64,000 nt of DNA from Aralia elata (Eukaryota > Streptophyta > Magnoliopsida > Apiales > Araliaceae). A program made the position numbers and the translations under genes. The stretch covers positions 316,501 through 380,500 of the forward strand of contig CM068385.1 of NCBI GenBank assembly GCA_034770075.1, read 5' to 3'. Below the pieces are notes generated by a model. The model worked only from the letters and a program-made list of their open reading frames with translations. It was not told where the DNA came from and did no database searches. Position 1 is the first letter of the stretch. The number at the start of each line of letters is the position of its first letter. Below, in pieces: positions 11,246 to 23,148 of the stretch.

Positions 11246-13355
11246 TGATGAGTGTGTTTTATACACACAATTTGGGTACTTTTGGCCTTGATATTTTGCA
11301 AGTCTTTAGGTACTTTATATGGTTTTTATGTATTTTTATCTTATTTCTACATAAATTAGCTTTTAGTTATTTTTACATGTTTTATGTTGCTTTGATGCAT
11401 TTTTATTACGTTTGTAGGAACTGAGATAAGGCCCGTTCGGATCGTTGTTTGTATTGACTCATTGCATGCGCCTTGAAGTTTGTGCCCGAATGGTAGTATG
11501 ATGGGAATTGGTGTTTGGCGACGCCCGATGCTTAATTTGACAACATATGGTGGATGGGCGTGCACGGCATCGGATTACGTGCACGGCGTCCGGCGTCGGC
11601 CAAGCCATGAGGGCAAGCTCATGCCTTGATTTCCGTGCCCGAATGATAACACGGTGAAAATTTATGTTTGGCGATGCTCGGGGCTTAATGAGATGACATT
11701 TGGAAGTTAGGCATGTGCGGCGTTGGAAGGCGTGCATGGCGTGCGGCGTCGACCAAGCCACGGGCACGGCGTGCGGTAGACGGGGCGCCAGCGTGCGGCG
11801 CTGGGCGCTCGGCAGCCTCGGCGTGGGCGCGCGCTCGGCATGGCTCGGCAGCATGCAGGCACGGGCGTGCGGGCGCACGCCTGGGCGTGCGAGCGCACGG
11901 GCGGACTCGGCGGCATCTCTCGGCAGCACATGCGGCATGGCTCGGCAGCATGCAGGCGCGAGCGTGCGGGCGCACGGGCGGCACTCGGCGTATGGCTCGG
12001 CAAGCAGAGCGGCATGCAGGCGCATGGGCGCGGGCGCACGCCTGGGCGTGCGGGCGCACGGCGCGGCACTCGGCAGCCAGCGTGCGACAGGCAGGGCCCC
12101 GGGCGCGCGCGCACCAGGCGCCGTGCGGGCGCACGCCGCCGTGCTGAGTGCGATCTAACACAGCCATAGTGCGATCTGAGCTCCATTTTATCCGATTTTG
12201 GCTAGGGTTTCTTGATGAAGACTATATATATTCTCTTATAAGCTACATATCAGACATCTAGAGAGAGGGAGGCTACAAAATACATCAACCAACAGAGCTC
12301 AAGGCTGCAAATCAAACTGAATCAAGCCAAAAGCCAAGGAACTCAGGCAAGAAGAATTGCAAGGCCAAGGTGGAGAGCTAGAAACCATCAGCAACCAAAG
12401 GAACACCAGCTGAATAGCTTCAAAAGTGGTTTCATTTCTAGATTTCCATCTCCTTTGTAATTTGAATTTGACAATGTATCAATTGAAAATGATGTTTATT
12501 GTAGCTATCATGAACTAACCTTCTATTCTAAGATTGCAATGGAACCCAACACTTAATTTGAATTGAATTCTCTCTATTGATTTTAGTTATGCATTTGTGA
12601 ATTGATTGTCATAACCTTTGCTTCTAGATTAATTGCTTGGCCCGTAATTACCGTGGGAACCTATATGAACTTGACGAACGGATTATAGGTTAAGACCTAG
12701 TTATGATAACATGCGAAAGTATAGATTGTTGTGGGTTATTAATTGGATTAAGTGACACGTGTCTTATTAATTATCTGCAATAATAGGTATCTTGATAGTA
12801 GTTGAGATAGATATATACCTAATTACCGTATGCAACCTATTGAGAATCTAGTCTTAATGACTTCCGAGGTGAAAGTTGGTAATGGAAGGGAGGATTAATT
12901 AGATTTGGTGACACGTGTCTATAAATCATTCCTGAAATTAGTCTCTTGATAGTGTATAGGATAGACATATACCTATGCACCGCTTAGGAAGATTCGTGAT
13001 TGACCATCGACAGAGGCTCTTATGTAGTTTTGATTCCTCGGTTGTTAATTCGTATGCTATAATTGACTGAAAAGAGAGAGTTAGGAGATTCAAATGACGT
13101 GTTGGGGGAAATTGTAATCTTAGACCTTTCTATCTTGATATTTCATCGCATTTTACTCATTACTTGATTTGTGAACTCAACAATCAACAAACAATCAAAC
13201 TTTCCTTGTTTAAATTAGATCAAATTGATTTACAATTGGCACTTGGTTATTATTCGTCACAATTCCCTGTGGGTTCGACTCTTATCTTATCATATATTAC
13301 TTGTGGGCCGTGTATACTTGCACGTGTGTGTTATCGATTGCGAAATCGACCAACA
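11246..13355 (+). mobile_element. Solo LTR B1 inside C1 pol
   Basis: A 2110-bp segment runs from TGATGAGTGTG to CGACCAACA, splitting C1 reverse transcriptase. The flanks show AGCAT on both sides if the terminal A is shared, or a 4-bp GCAT otherwise. The same sequence family occurs at 25293-27139 (same orientation) and 15609-18271 (inverted). No gag or pol lies inside, so it is best read as a solo LTR left by LTR-LTR recombination. The 3' part (GGTTCGACTC, then TTACTTGTGG, then CTTGCACGTG) resembles Athila/Tat-type gypsy LTRs (inference). Confidence 0.85.
11750..12155. repeat. GC-rich repeat block in solo LTR B1
   Basis: About 400 bp of very GC-rich sequence contain recurring GGCTCGGCA, GCATGCAGGC and GTGCGGGCGCACG. 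Long open frames on both strands here are a by-product of high GC content and scarce stop codons, not genes. Confidence 0.8.
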
Positions 13356-15608
13356 GCATCTTGCCCAACTATCAACATACCATCTACATATAGCAACAGA
13401 ATAACAAAGTTACCACCTGGGAACCTTTTCACAAACACACAGTGATTTGCAACTGTTCTATTATAACCTTGATCTACCATAAATGAATCAAATTTCATGT
13501 ACCACTGCCTTGGGGCTTGTTTCAGGCCGTACAAACTTTTTTTCAACCTACAAACTAAATGCTCTTTCCCTTTAATTTCAAATCCCTCTGGCTGCTCCAT
13601 GTAGATTTTCTCCTTCAAATTACCATGAAGAAATGTAATTTTCACATCTAGTTACTCAAGATCCATATTAGCTACTAAACCCAACACCACTCGAATAGAA
13701 GTCATCTTCATAACCGGAGAAAAAATCTCATCGAAGTCAATACCTTGATTTTGAACAAAACCTTTGACAACTAATTAAGCCTTGTACTTCACTAGTTTTT
13801 CACCATCCTTTTTTCAACTTGAACACCCATTTATTCTTCAATGCTTTCCTGCTCTTTAGAAGTGTAGTCAACTCATAAGTATGATTTTTGTGCAAAGAAT
13901 CCATCTCTTCCTACATAGCTCTCAACCAATTACTTTTCTGCTTATGAGTCTTAACTTCCTGAAAATTCTCTGGCTCCCCTTCTTCAGCAACTAAAAGATA
14001 TTCAGATGAAGGATATCTAACTGATGGCATACGTTCTCTCATGGATCTTCTTAGTTGAGGTTCTTCAATATCAGGTTGTTCCCCCTGATCAATACTCTCT
14101 GCATCTGATCCATCACCATCGTGTAAATCTGTATCAATTATATCTTCATTTTGACATCCTTCTCCAACTGTGGCATTCTGTAATGGAGAAGGAACTCCGC
14201 TGAGATCTAGAACTCTATTATCTCTGGGCTGTGTAACATTATCAAAATCATCATAATTCTGGTGCTCATGAAACATCACATCCCTACTCCTAAATAATTT
14301 CTTCTGCACTAGATCCCATAACCGGTATTCAAACTCTGTATGTCCAGCCAACAAAAACACATGGAGTAGACTTTTCATCAAGCTTCGATATTTGGTCCTT
14401 GGGGATATGTGCAAAAGCCTTGCACCCAAATACCCTCAAGTAAGAATATGACACATCCACTCCAAACTTCCTCTGGAATCTGGAAATTCAAAGGCGCTGA
14501 TAGAGATCTATTAATCAGATAGCAAGCAGTACGAACAGCTTCACTCCAGAATGACTTAGGCAGTTTAGCCATTCTTAACATGCATCGTACTCTCTCAACA
14601 ATAGTGTGGTTCATTCTCTCAGCCACACTATTATGTTATGGGGTACCAGGAACAGTTTGCTCATGTCGAATTCTATTTTTACTGCAATAATCAGCAAACT
14701 CCTTTGAAGTGTATTCTCCTCCATTCTCGCTACGAAGACACTTTAATAATTTTTCAGTTTCCCTTTCAGCCATAGTATGAAAATTCTAAAAATGCTGGAA
14801 TACTTGGTCTTTTGTTCTCAACAAGAATACCTACACCGTCTGTGAAACACCATCAATAAAGGTAACAAAATATCTATTTCCGCCCAAAGACTCAACCTCA
14901 ATGGGACCACATACATCAAAATATACTCTCTCTAGTAACTCTGATTTTCTTTTAGCGGAACTACTAAAAGAAACTCTATGTTGCTTCCCAAACAAACAAT
15001 AATCACAAGGGCTTAAAACAGTACCTTTAGCAAAAGGAATGAGTGACCTTTTTGTTAATAACTGCAACCATTTCTCACTCATGTGGCCAAGCCTTTTATG
15101 CCATAAGTTTGGCAAAGAGTTATCCACAATTGCATTCAACTCACTAGAACACACCTTCACATGAGTCTTGTACAACGAGCAACAAGCAGCACCTCTTGCA
15201 ATCACCATAGAGCCCTTGGTAAGCTTCCACTTTCCACTACCGAAGTGATTCTCATAGCCTTCTCTGTCCAAGGCCATGCCAGAAATCAAGTTAAGACGTA
15301 AATGAGGAACAAGTCTAACATCCCTCAAAATAATAGTGCAATCAACACCTTTCTGAATGCAAACATCACCAATTCCAGTAATCATAGACTGATCAGTATT
15401 TCCCATTTGCACATACCCAAAGTCTCCAGCTTTGTAAGTTGTGAAGAATTCCCTCTTGGGTGTAGCATGATACGAAGCACCGATATCAACCACCCAATCA
15501 ACTTTCTAATCATCAACATGCAAGCATTCTTCTTTCCCAAATGAAAGAATCACAACATCTTCGGCGACTGTAGCTGCAGTGTTCTTCTCTTCAACCTTTC
15601 CCTACTCA
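13356..15608 (-). pseudogene. C1 pol: protease, integrase, reverse transcriptase N-part
   Basis: Reading from 15608 downwards: a protease motif (VDIGASYHATP at about 15490; the family has Asp-Ser-Gly-Ala-Ser, so here the Ser is Ile), then a GAG-pre-integrase zinc finger (LWHKRLGHMSEKW and CDYCLFGKQHRVSF). The integrase core follows (VYFDVCGPIEVES), then MAERMNHTIVERVRCMLRMA near 14620. The Ser/Asp/Glu-rich linker ends near 13911. Reverse transcriptase follows (RLKKSLYGLKQAPRQWYMKF at about 13560). The catalytic box reads YVDG instead of YVDD, a lost Asp. Frame breaks occur near 14830, 14380-14430 and 13650-13910. The gene continues at 11245 beyond B1. Confidence 0.92.
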
Positions 15609-18271
15609 TGTTGGTCGATTTCGCAACCGAAAAATACGCGCAAGTATACGCGGTCAACAAGTAATATAATGATAAGAGAGTTGTTGAACCCACAGGAAAT
15701 TGTTCTAGTGTATCCCAAGTACCAAACTATATATCGTCTCGATTTTAATTAGACAAATGATGATTTGATGTTTTTATTGTTGGTAGTAACTAAGATAATA
15801 ATAATCAAGTAAAAGATAATTAAACTCTAATATTAACAAGTCTAAGGTTGCAATTTCCCCCAACACTTTAGTTGAATATCCTAACTCTCTCATTTGAATT
15901 AATTAACAACATAGAATTGCCAACTGAGAAATCAAAGCTACTTATAAGCCTCTGTCGATGGTCAAATTCGAATCTTCCTAATGCGGCATGTAGGTATTTG
16001 TCTATCCTACACACTATCAAGAGACCAATTTCAAGAACAATAATAAGACACGTGTCACTAAATCTCATTTACCGTCCCTTCAATTACCAACTTTCACACA
16101 GGAAGTCATTAAGAATAGATTCTCCATTGTTTCACACGGTATCTAGGCATATGTCTATCCTAAATACTATCAAGTTACCTATCATTGAGGATAATCAACA
16201 AGACACACGTCACTTAATCTCAATTAATAAACCACAACAATCTTTAACTTTCGCATGATATCATAACATGGTCTAAACACTATAATCCGTTCGTCAAGTT
16301 CATATAGGTTCCCATGGTAATTACTAGCTAGGCAATTAAGAAATGAAGCATAAATTACGATATTCAATTCACAAATGAATAATTAATAACAAAGAGAGAA
16401 AAGTCAATTCGAACTATGTGTTGGGTTCCATTGAAATCTTAGAATACAAGCTTTAGTTCATGGTAGCTAAGCAAAACATCAAACACATGGTGTTCATCAT
16501 AAAATAGAAATACAAATTCAAAGGAAAGCAAGAGATGATAAAACCCATTTAGAAGATATTCATATGTTGCTTGCTTGGTTGATGACAATCTCTAGCTTTT
16601 CCTCTTCCTTTGGCATTCTTTTCTCTTTTTGCTCCTTAGATTGTTGCTATAAATATACTTGAATTGCAGCCCTCTAGCTCTTCTTGATGATGTATGTATA
16701 GCCTCCTAAGGTCTAGATATCTCTTTGACAATCCTTTCCTTCTTGGTTCTTTGGCTTTTGCTAAGTTTTCCTTGTATTGCAGCACTTTTGCTCTCTATTT
16801 TGATTTTTAGTGTAGCCTCCCAATCCCTAGCTGTGTAATAAGAAGTGTGAGAATCCTGAGAATGGAGGTAAAATGTTCTATTTATAATACTCCTCTGAAA
16901 ACCCTAGCCTCCACATGGATTTGGACCCAAAACTCGCTCAGATTGCACAAACCCCACAGCTAGGATCGCACTCAGCAGGCTCGGCGCGCCCACACCACGA
17001 GGCCCTGGTTGGCCCATGCTGAACGCCGCACGCCCGTACGCTGGCTGTCGCACGCCCGCGCTGCGCGCTCGAACGCCAGCGCGCGCGTCCGTGCCCACGC
17101 CTTGGCCGCCCGCTGGTGCCCCAACTGCTGCACGCCTGGTGCCCCAATCTGCCAAGGCCTCAGCGCGCCCGCGCCCATGCGCCTAACTATCGAGGCCCAG
17201 TGCCCAGCGCCTGTCGAGGCCCAAGGCCCAGCGCCTGTCGAGGCCCAGCGCCCAGTGCCTGTCGAGGCCCGCGACGCCCAGCGCCTGCCGAGCAGCGCCC
17301 AACGCCCATGCCGAGTGCCAGCCGAGTGCTACCGAGGCCCACGGGCGCGCGCCCAGCTCCCATACGCCTTCTGTCTGCCGACGCCCAGCGCCCCACGCCC
17401 AGCACCTAACGTCCATGCCAAGTGCCAGCCAGTGCTGCCGATGCCCAGCGCCCCACGCCCAGCACCTAGCGCCCATGCACCTGCTGCCTGTCGACGCCCA
17501 GCGCCCGACGCGAGCGCTCGATGCCTAGCGCCCGACGCTAGCGCCCGACGCCAGTGCCCGGCGCCTATGCACCCACCTACCGAACCCAGCACGCAGCACC
17601 TGTCGAGGCCCGCGCACGCCTGCATGCGTCGCGCGGTACCCGCGCCCAACGCCCATGTCGAGTGTCAGCCACTGCTGCCGAGGCCCGCGCGCGCGCGCGC
17701 CCAGCGCCCATTCACCTGCTGCCTGCAAACGCCTAGCGCCAGACGCTAGCGCCCAACGCGCGACCGTGGCTTGGCCGACGCCGCACGCCGTGTTTACTAT
17801 CCAACGTCGTGCACGCTCAACTTCCAAATATCATCAACTTTAACACCGAGCGTCACCAAACACTAATTTTCAACATAATACCATTCAGGCACGGATATTC
17901 AAGCACGGGCTTGACCTCGTGGCTTGGACAACGCCGAACGCCGTGCACGCTTTCCAACGCCATGCACGCTCGACTTTCAAATTTCATCAAATTAAACACC
18001 GAGAGTCGCCAAACACTAATTTCCATTGTTCTACCATTCGGGCACGGACATTGAGTCATTACGAACAACGATCCGAGCGGTCTTTATTTCAATTCCTACA
18101 AACACAGTAAAAATGCATAAAAAACAATACTAAATAAATATAAGTAATATAAAACCATAATATCTAAAATTAAGATAAAAATACAATAAAACCACATAAA
18201 GTACCCAAAGACTTACAAATTATCAAGGCCAAAAGTACCCAAATTGTGTGTATAAAACACACTCACTAGCA
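15609..18271 (-). mobile_element. Solo LTR B2 (inverted) inside C1
   Basis: A 2663-bp segment starts TGTTGGTCGATTTCG and ends near CACTCACTAGCA, the inverted form of B1 and B3. It splits C1 between the gag zinc knuckle and the protease. Motifs shared with B1/B3 include TTGTGTGTATAAAACACAC at the outer end and the GAACTTGACGAACGGATTAT region. I could not find a convincing target duplication; the outer end has about three extra bases compared with B1. Confidence 0.82.
16960..17770. repeat. Expanded GC-rich block in solo LTR B2
   Basis: About 810 bp are built from variants of GTCGAGGCCCAGCGCCCA, CCCAGCGCCTGCCGAG and ACGCCCAGCGCC, far GC-richer than the surrounding DNA. It corresponds in position to the blocks at 11750-12155 and 25780-25930 but is two to six times longer. 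The apparent open frames on both strands are compositional. Confidence 0.82.
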
Positions 18272-18585
18272 CACCATTTTTCTGTTTGTCTAAATAGCTC
18301 TTGTAATTTCTTTTATAATGACCTTCCTTATTACAATAGAAGCATCTATACATATCGCTTTGTCTGGTCTTTAACTTGCTCCGGTAATTTTTGCTTTTGC
18401 TACGACTTTTATCTCCTTAGTGAGATTCCCTAAAATTATTTCTGCCCCTGTTCTCTGCAATAAGAGTCTGTGTCTCAAAATTAAAGCCTTGCTCCTTTCG
18501 CCTAGCCTCCTCATTATGAAGACTGTCCTTGACCGACTGCATGGTCATTTTCCTAGTTGGAGCTGAATTGCTTAGACACACCACC
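18272..18585 (-). pseudogene. C1 gag, zinc-knuckle part
   Basis: Minus-strand translation gives TRKMTMQSVKDSLHNEEARR, then a basic Arg/Lys/Ser linker, then MYRCFYCNKEGHYKRNYK. This is a copia gag zinc knuckle, except that the final Cys is Tyr. It lies between the Del-like solo LTR (upstream) and solo LTR B2 (downstream), in the right order for C1. Confidence 0.85.
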
Positions 18586-21500
18586 TGTAATGTCCGAAAA
18601 TTCGTAAATACTGAATTGATTTATTTTAATAAATAAAGTTCATTTTATATAATTTTATAAATTTAATTGGACCATGTAAGAGTGTTTATTTAATTATAAT
18701 TATAGGTCCAATAATTTTCTTGCATTAAAGGGGCTCATTAATAGTGCGATTTAAATTAGTGGGTTAACCCTAAGAAGTTAATTGCAAGAAAATTTGGAAA
18801 GAAGATTAATAAGTAAATTACCTTAAATAATTTGAATAAGAATTATGGATGGAATAAATATTTTAAATAATTAATTGAATTAGTTATTTAATTAAAATGA
18901 TAGGGGCATAAGGCTTATAAATTATTTGGGTCATCTCTTACTTTTGTTATTCTATTTGTGGCTGACCCAAATTTTTAATTAAACTGGCCCATCTTTCCTT
19001 TTTGGCTAACTGGACTCATTTCCTTCTTTTATGGGGCCAAATTCCTTTAATTTTCTTTTAGGCCAACCCAACTCTTTATGATCAGCTGACCCAATCCCTT
19101 CCCCATCCATTAGCCAACCCAACTTTTGAGTGATCCCAAATACATTTTAGTCGGGTTGGGTCTAGCAAACGGGTGGGATCCGTTTCCCCTGATTTAGGAC
19201 AACCGGTAGACGAAATTGGGAGGGGGATTCAGTCAGCAAGAAAACGAATTGGGGGAAACAGCTGAGCGAGAGTGAAAAGAAACCTAATCCCTCAAACCTT
19301 CACGTCAGAACCAGCCAAGCAAGAAACGATCGAGGCTATCAAATCGATCGGTTGAAACGGACAGGTGGAGAAGGCGCCGGCGACACCAGCGGGGAAAGGA
19401 GGAGAGCCACGAGCGACCGAGCAATACGCGGCAAGGACCAACGGTCCCAGAAATCCGGCGATTGGACCAGTGAGGGGTGCGATGCTCGAGAAATTGCCGG
19501 CGAGTTCAGTCGGCTGATGGGGGTCAATCGACAGCTCATCCCCTCTCCTTACCGTCGGTCATTAACCAATCGTTTAGGGTTATACCCAAATAAATTGGGT
19601 AAAAATCTTTCTATAAATTGAACCCCCATCCCCATACCATAGCTGCTGATTTCTTGCTTGTGAGACCCAAATTTGAGAGAAATTTTTAGGGGTTCAAAAT
19701 TCAGTCAGAGAGAGGGAACAGGGGTAACCAATTTGGGGTTTCGATTTCCAATTCGAAGGTACCGGCAGTGGAGTGAATGTCCGGCTGGGTCTGGTATTCG
19801 GGAAGAAGAAGAAAGGTAGCCGCTCGATCGACACCAAGGTATCGAATGGTTCAATTGACTGTGAAAATTGTTAATCTGGTTTGGATTGATGTAATACACT
19901 GCGCTATATTGTATTGCTTGGGTTTGAACGATTGTTATTGTACTGTGTTAATCTTGCTTGGGGAATGTATTGTATTGTTTTGGTTTTGGAAATCTGGTAC
20001 TACGTTGTTCCTGTTTGGGCTGTATTAAATTTCTCTTGAGCTGGAAATTTGGTGTATAAGAACACCATAAGGTTCTAGTGGTGGAACTGATGATGCAAAT
20101 AAATCAGTATTCATGTTTAGGAAATGTCCAGCCTGTGGTAGTCATACTGCTTGAATAAAAGTCGTTTTAAATTTTAAAGTTGTCTGTTGACAGTCTTGTT
20201 TATGTGAAACTCAGTTTCGGCTATGAACTGATGGGAGTTTTCCCTGTTGTTGGGTAATGAACTGGGCAATTGAAATGATATTGCAGGAACTGTGATGTTC
20301 AGTGGTATTAGGCAATGATTTAGTTATTTTCCAAATTGGTTTTGTAATTCATGGGATTATTTAAACAAAAATAATTAGCAAATGGAGTCTAATTGTTGTC
20401 ACATTGTTAATCAACTATACAAGTATTGGCTTAATTAATGAGTAATTAATTTGAGTCAATAATGCATTTGCAAAATGATTGGTTAGTGTAACTAATAAAT
20501 AAAGTTAATAAAATAATTATTTATTATTTATTAATAAATAATAAATAAATATTTAATTAGTTAATAATAATAATAATTAAATATGAATAAAGTTAATAAA
20601 ATAATTATTTATTATTTATTAATAAATAATAAATAAATATTTAATTATTATTTAATAATAATAATAATTAAATATGAATAAAGTTAATAAAATAATTATT
20701 TATTATTTAGTACATAATCCATAAAGATAATAAATATTTAATTATTATTTAATCCTAAATAATAATTAGATATAAGTAAAGTTAATTATTTATCCATAAA
20801 TAATAAATAAAGGTAATAAATATTTAATTATTATTAATCCGAAATAATAATTAGGTATAAGTAAAGTTTTAAAAACCATTTATTGTGTATCAAGTATCAA
20901 TAAATGAGGGTACTAAATATTCAATAAATTCTAATAGTAATTAGATATGAACAAGCTAATGAGGATGACGATTACTTAATCATTAATGGAATAATGATTA
21001 AGTATGAGTATGATTAATAAGATAGTTATTTATTTTCGTCCTTAAATAATGATAATAAACACTCAAGGATTTCTTAATAATATTAAGTGTGGGTAGGATT
21101 TATACAGAAAGTATTTAATTAATGTTGCATAAAGAACAAGAGTAATAATTACTAAATTACCCCTAAGGTAATGGTAATTAAGAGTAAATCAACTAAATAA
21201 TTGATCAATGGTTCTCCGTTATCTTTAAACCAAAATAAATTTATTTTATAAGGATTGTTAAACCATACCTAGATACAATTAAAGGTAATAAATTGAGTAT
21301 TCAAATGATAGTGACCATGATTAATTATTATCTGTTTAAATAATAGCTAAAGGTCATTAATAAATTTCCGTTTAACTAATGCTAAATGGTAATTAAATAT
21401 AGATGATGAATTATTTATTTGCTAAATGGTATAGTAAAGCATGCCAAGATACAATCATGTCATAATAATTGATAAGCCGACTTTATCCAATGATAGGTCA

Positions 21501-22471
21501 CTCGAGATCAATTAATTAAAGCTAGAATTTATCTGTAGCTGAGCAAGCAGGCAAGTTCCTAATCCTAAACTTCTTACATTATTGCAAGTTCTTCTTTACT
21601 CAACTTTTACATTGAACAAATTTCTAAGCCTTATGCACTATTTCTAATTCGTGCAAAAAGGTATATATATGATGTTGCAAGTTATTCTTTAAGCTTGAAC
21701 CTTATTTCCAAGCATGCTTTAAGTGGTCTAATTTACTTTTAAAATTATTCCACATATGTATAATTAAGTTCAGAAATTTATGAACCATTCATGGTTAAGT
21801 CTGAACCCTTGTTCGGTCAGACAAATATGTGAGAACTTATAAAAGCTATCCGAACCAATCAAATAGCAGAATTAAATGTTATGCATATACATAGGGTACG
21901 CGAGGCTGATCCCCTCAAGTACGTTATTCTGTAGCCAGTAACCAGAGGGTCAACCAGCTATTGACTCCTTTGGAAGTTATCGTTCAAAGTCTATTTGACT
22001 ATCAATTGTTCTAAAAGCGATTATTGTTCTTTGCTTCTGATTTTTCTAATGTTGAAATTCCTTTAATATCCCTTCATCATGATATATCTTTATTGTTGTA
22101 CTTCAAACTTGCTGAGCAAACTCGTTGCTCATTCTTGCTATATCATGACTTTATTGCAGCTAAACCCGAGACGTCAGGGAAGAACAAAGGGAAGGAAAAG
22201 ATGAAGTGATAGACTTCTTGTAACAGTCTTTAGATTCCTGCGTAGTTAATTACTGTTAATGTAATTTAAACCCTAATGGCTATTTAGGGTATGAATCTGT
22301 GTAAATGTTTAAGGTTATTTGTATTCTGGGACTAGTAACACCTTGTAATGAAAAACATATGTTTATTATATTCCGCACTATTAGATATCATATGTTGTAG
22401 AGGTGAATGTTTGTATTGGATCGTGATGACCAGATCCGGGTATTTGGAGACCCGAATTTGGGGGCGTCACA
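18586..22471. mobile_element. 3.9-kb solo LTR, Del/Tekay-like, inside C1 gag
   Basis: The segment begins TGTAATGTCCGAAAATTCG and ends ATTTGGGGGCGTCACA. It is bracketed by a perfect 5-bp duplication, CCACC (18581-18585 and 22472-22476). The near-palindromic ends (TGTAATGTCC / GGGGCGTCACA) are like those of Tekay/Del chromovirus LTRs, which are also unusually long (family knowledge). No gag or pol is present, so it is interpreted as a solo LTR. It contains an AT-rich tandem array at 20498-20900. Small frames at 19352-19621 and 19777-20028 have no recognisable domain. Confidence 0.85.
20498..20900. repeat. AT-rich 88-91 bp tandem repeat in the Del-like LTR
   Basis: Units begin with AATAAAGTTA at 20498, 20586 and 20677 and carry TAATAAATAATAAATAAAT and TAATAATAATAATTAAAT blocks. 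The first two are nearly perfect; later units decay to about 20900. Confidence 0.85.
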
Positions 22472-22476
22472 CCACC

Positions 22477-22950
22477 AAAGTTTCTCAACTGTTCGGCAAT
22501 GGACTGAGAAGCAAAAGAGTCTGAATCTCATCATCAAGATTTAATTCCATGGTAGACAGTTAGTTCACCAAACCTTGAAACTCATTAATATGTTCCGACA
22601 CACTGCTCCCCATCTTTGTACTTCAAGTTCATAATTTTCTGAATCACAAAAATTTTATTTTGTGCATTCTTCTTCTCGTACATGGACTTTAGTGTTGTTC
22701 ATAGAGTATGAGCATCCGTGTCCTGCGAAACATGGTGGAACACACTTTAATCAATCCACTGTCGGATGTGACCAATAGTCTTCATGTTCATCTTTTTTCA
22801 ATCAGCCTCAGATTTATCCATGGACTTCTTTCCCTCGAGCGCTAACGGTTCATACAAATCCTTACAATAAAGGATATCCTCCATTCTGGACTTCCAGATC
22901 AAAAAATTTGAAGATGTAAATTTAATCATGGCTCTAGCTGATTCTTCCAT
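22477..22950 (-). pseudogene. C1 gag, N-terminal part
   Basis: The likely gag start is the ATG whose A is 22950 (MEESARAMIKFTSSNFLIWK), about 37 bp inside the primer-binding site. The next block, KSRMEDILYCKDLYEPL, is the plant copia gag (UBN2-like) N-terminus. In-frame stops follow, one after MDKSEAD. The gene is interrupted at 22477 by the 3.9-kb solo LTR and resumes at 18585. Confidence 0.85.
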
Positions 22951-22986
22951 AGAATTTATCAAGAACAACCGAACAAAATAACCTTA

Positions 22987-22998
22987 GCTTTGATACCA
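22987..22998 (-). other. C1 primer-binding site (tRNA-iMet type)
   Basis: On the minus strand this reads TGGTATCAAAGC, two bases from the end of the interrupted 5' LTR at 23001. Its position fixes the orientation of C1. Confidence 0.82.
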
Positions 22999-23148
22999 CT
23001 TTTTGGAAAAAATCACCTCCCAAATACTGTTATCTTTAATAAATTAAATGGCCAAAAATATCAGTACATGTCAAACAGATTAAATTTGCAGTTCCACCAA
23101 AATAATAACCACTACAGGAAATAATAAGAAGAAATAACCAAGCACAAG

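Noticed and set aside
11459..12186. Overlapping long open frames on both strands (up to 188 codons)
   Set aside because: They coincide with the GC-rich block of a solo LTR, where stop codons are rare in every frame; the peptides are low-complexity Arg/Ala/His/Pro text with no domain.
16904..17843. 246-codon Pro/Ala/Arg-rich frame and antisense partners
   Set aside because: Same reason: the expanded GC-rich repeat block of solo LTR B2. Periodic peptide repeats mirror the DNA repeat.
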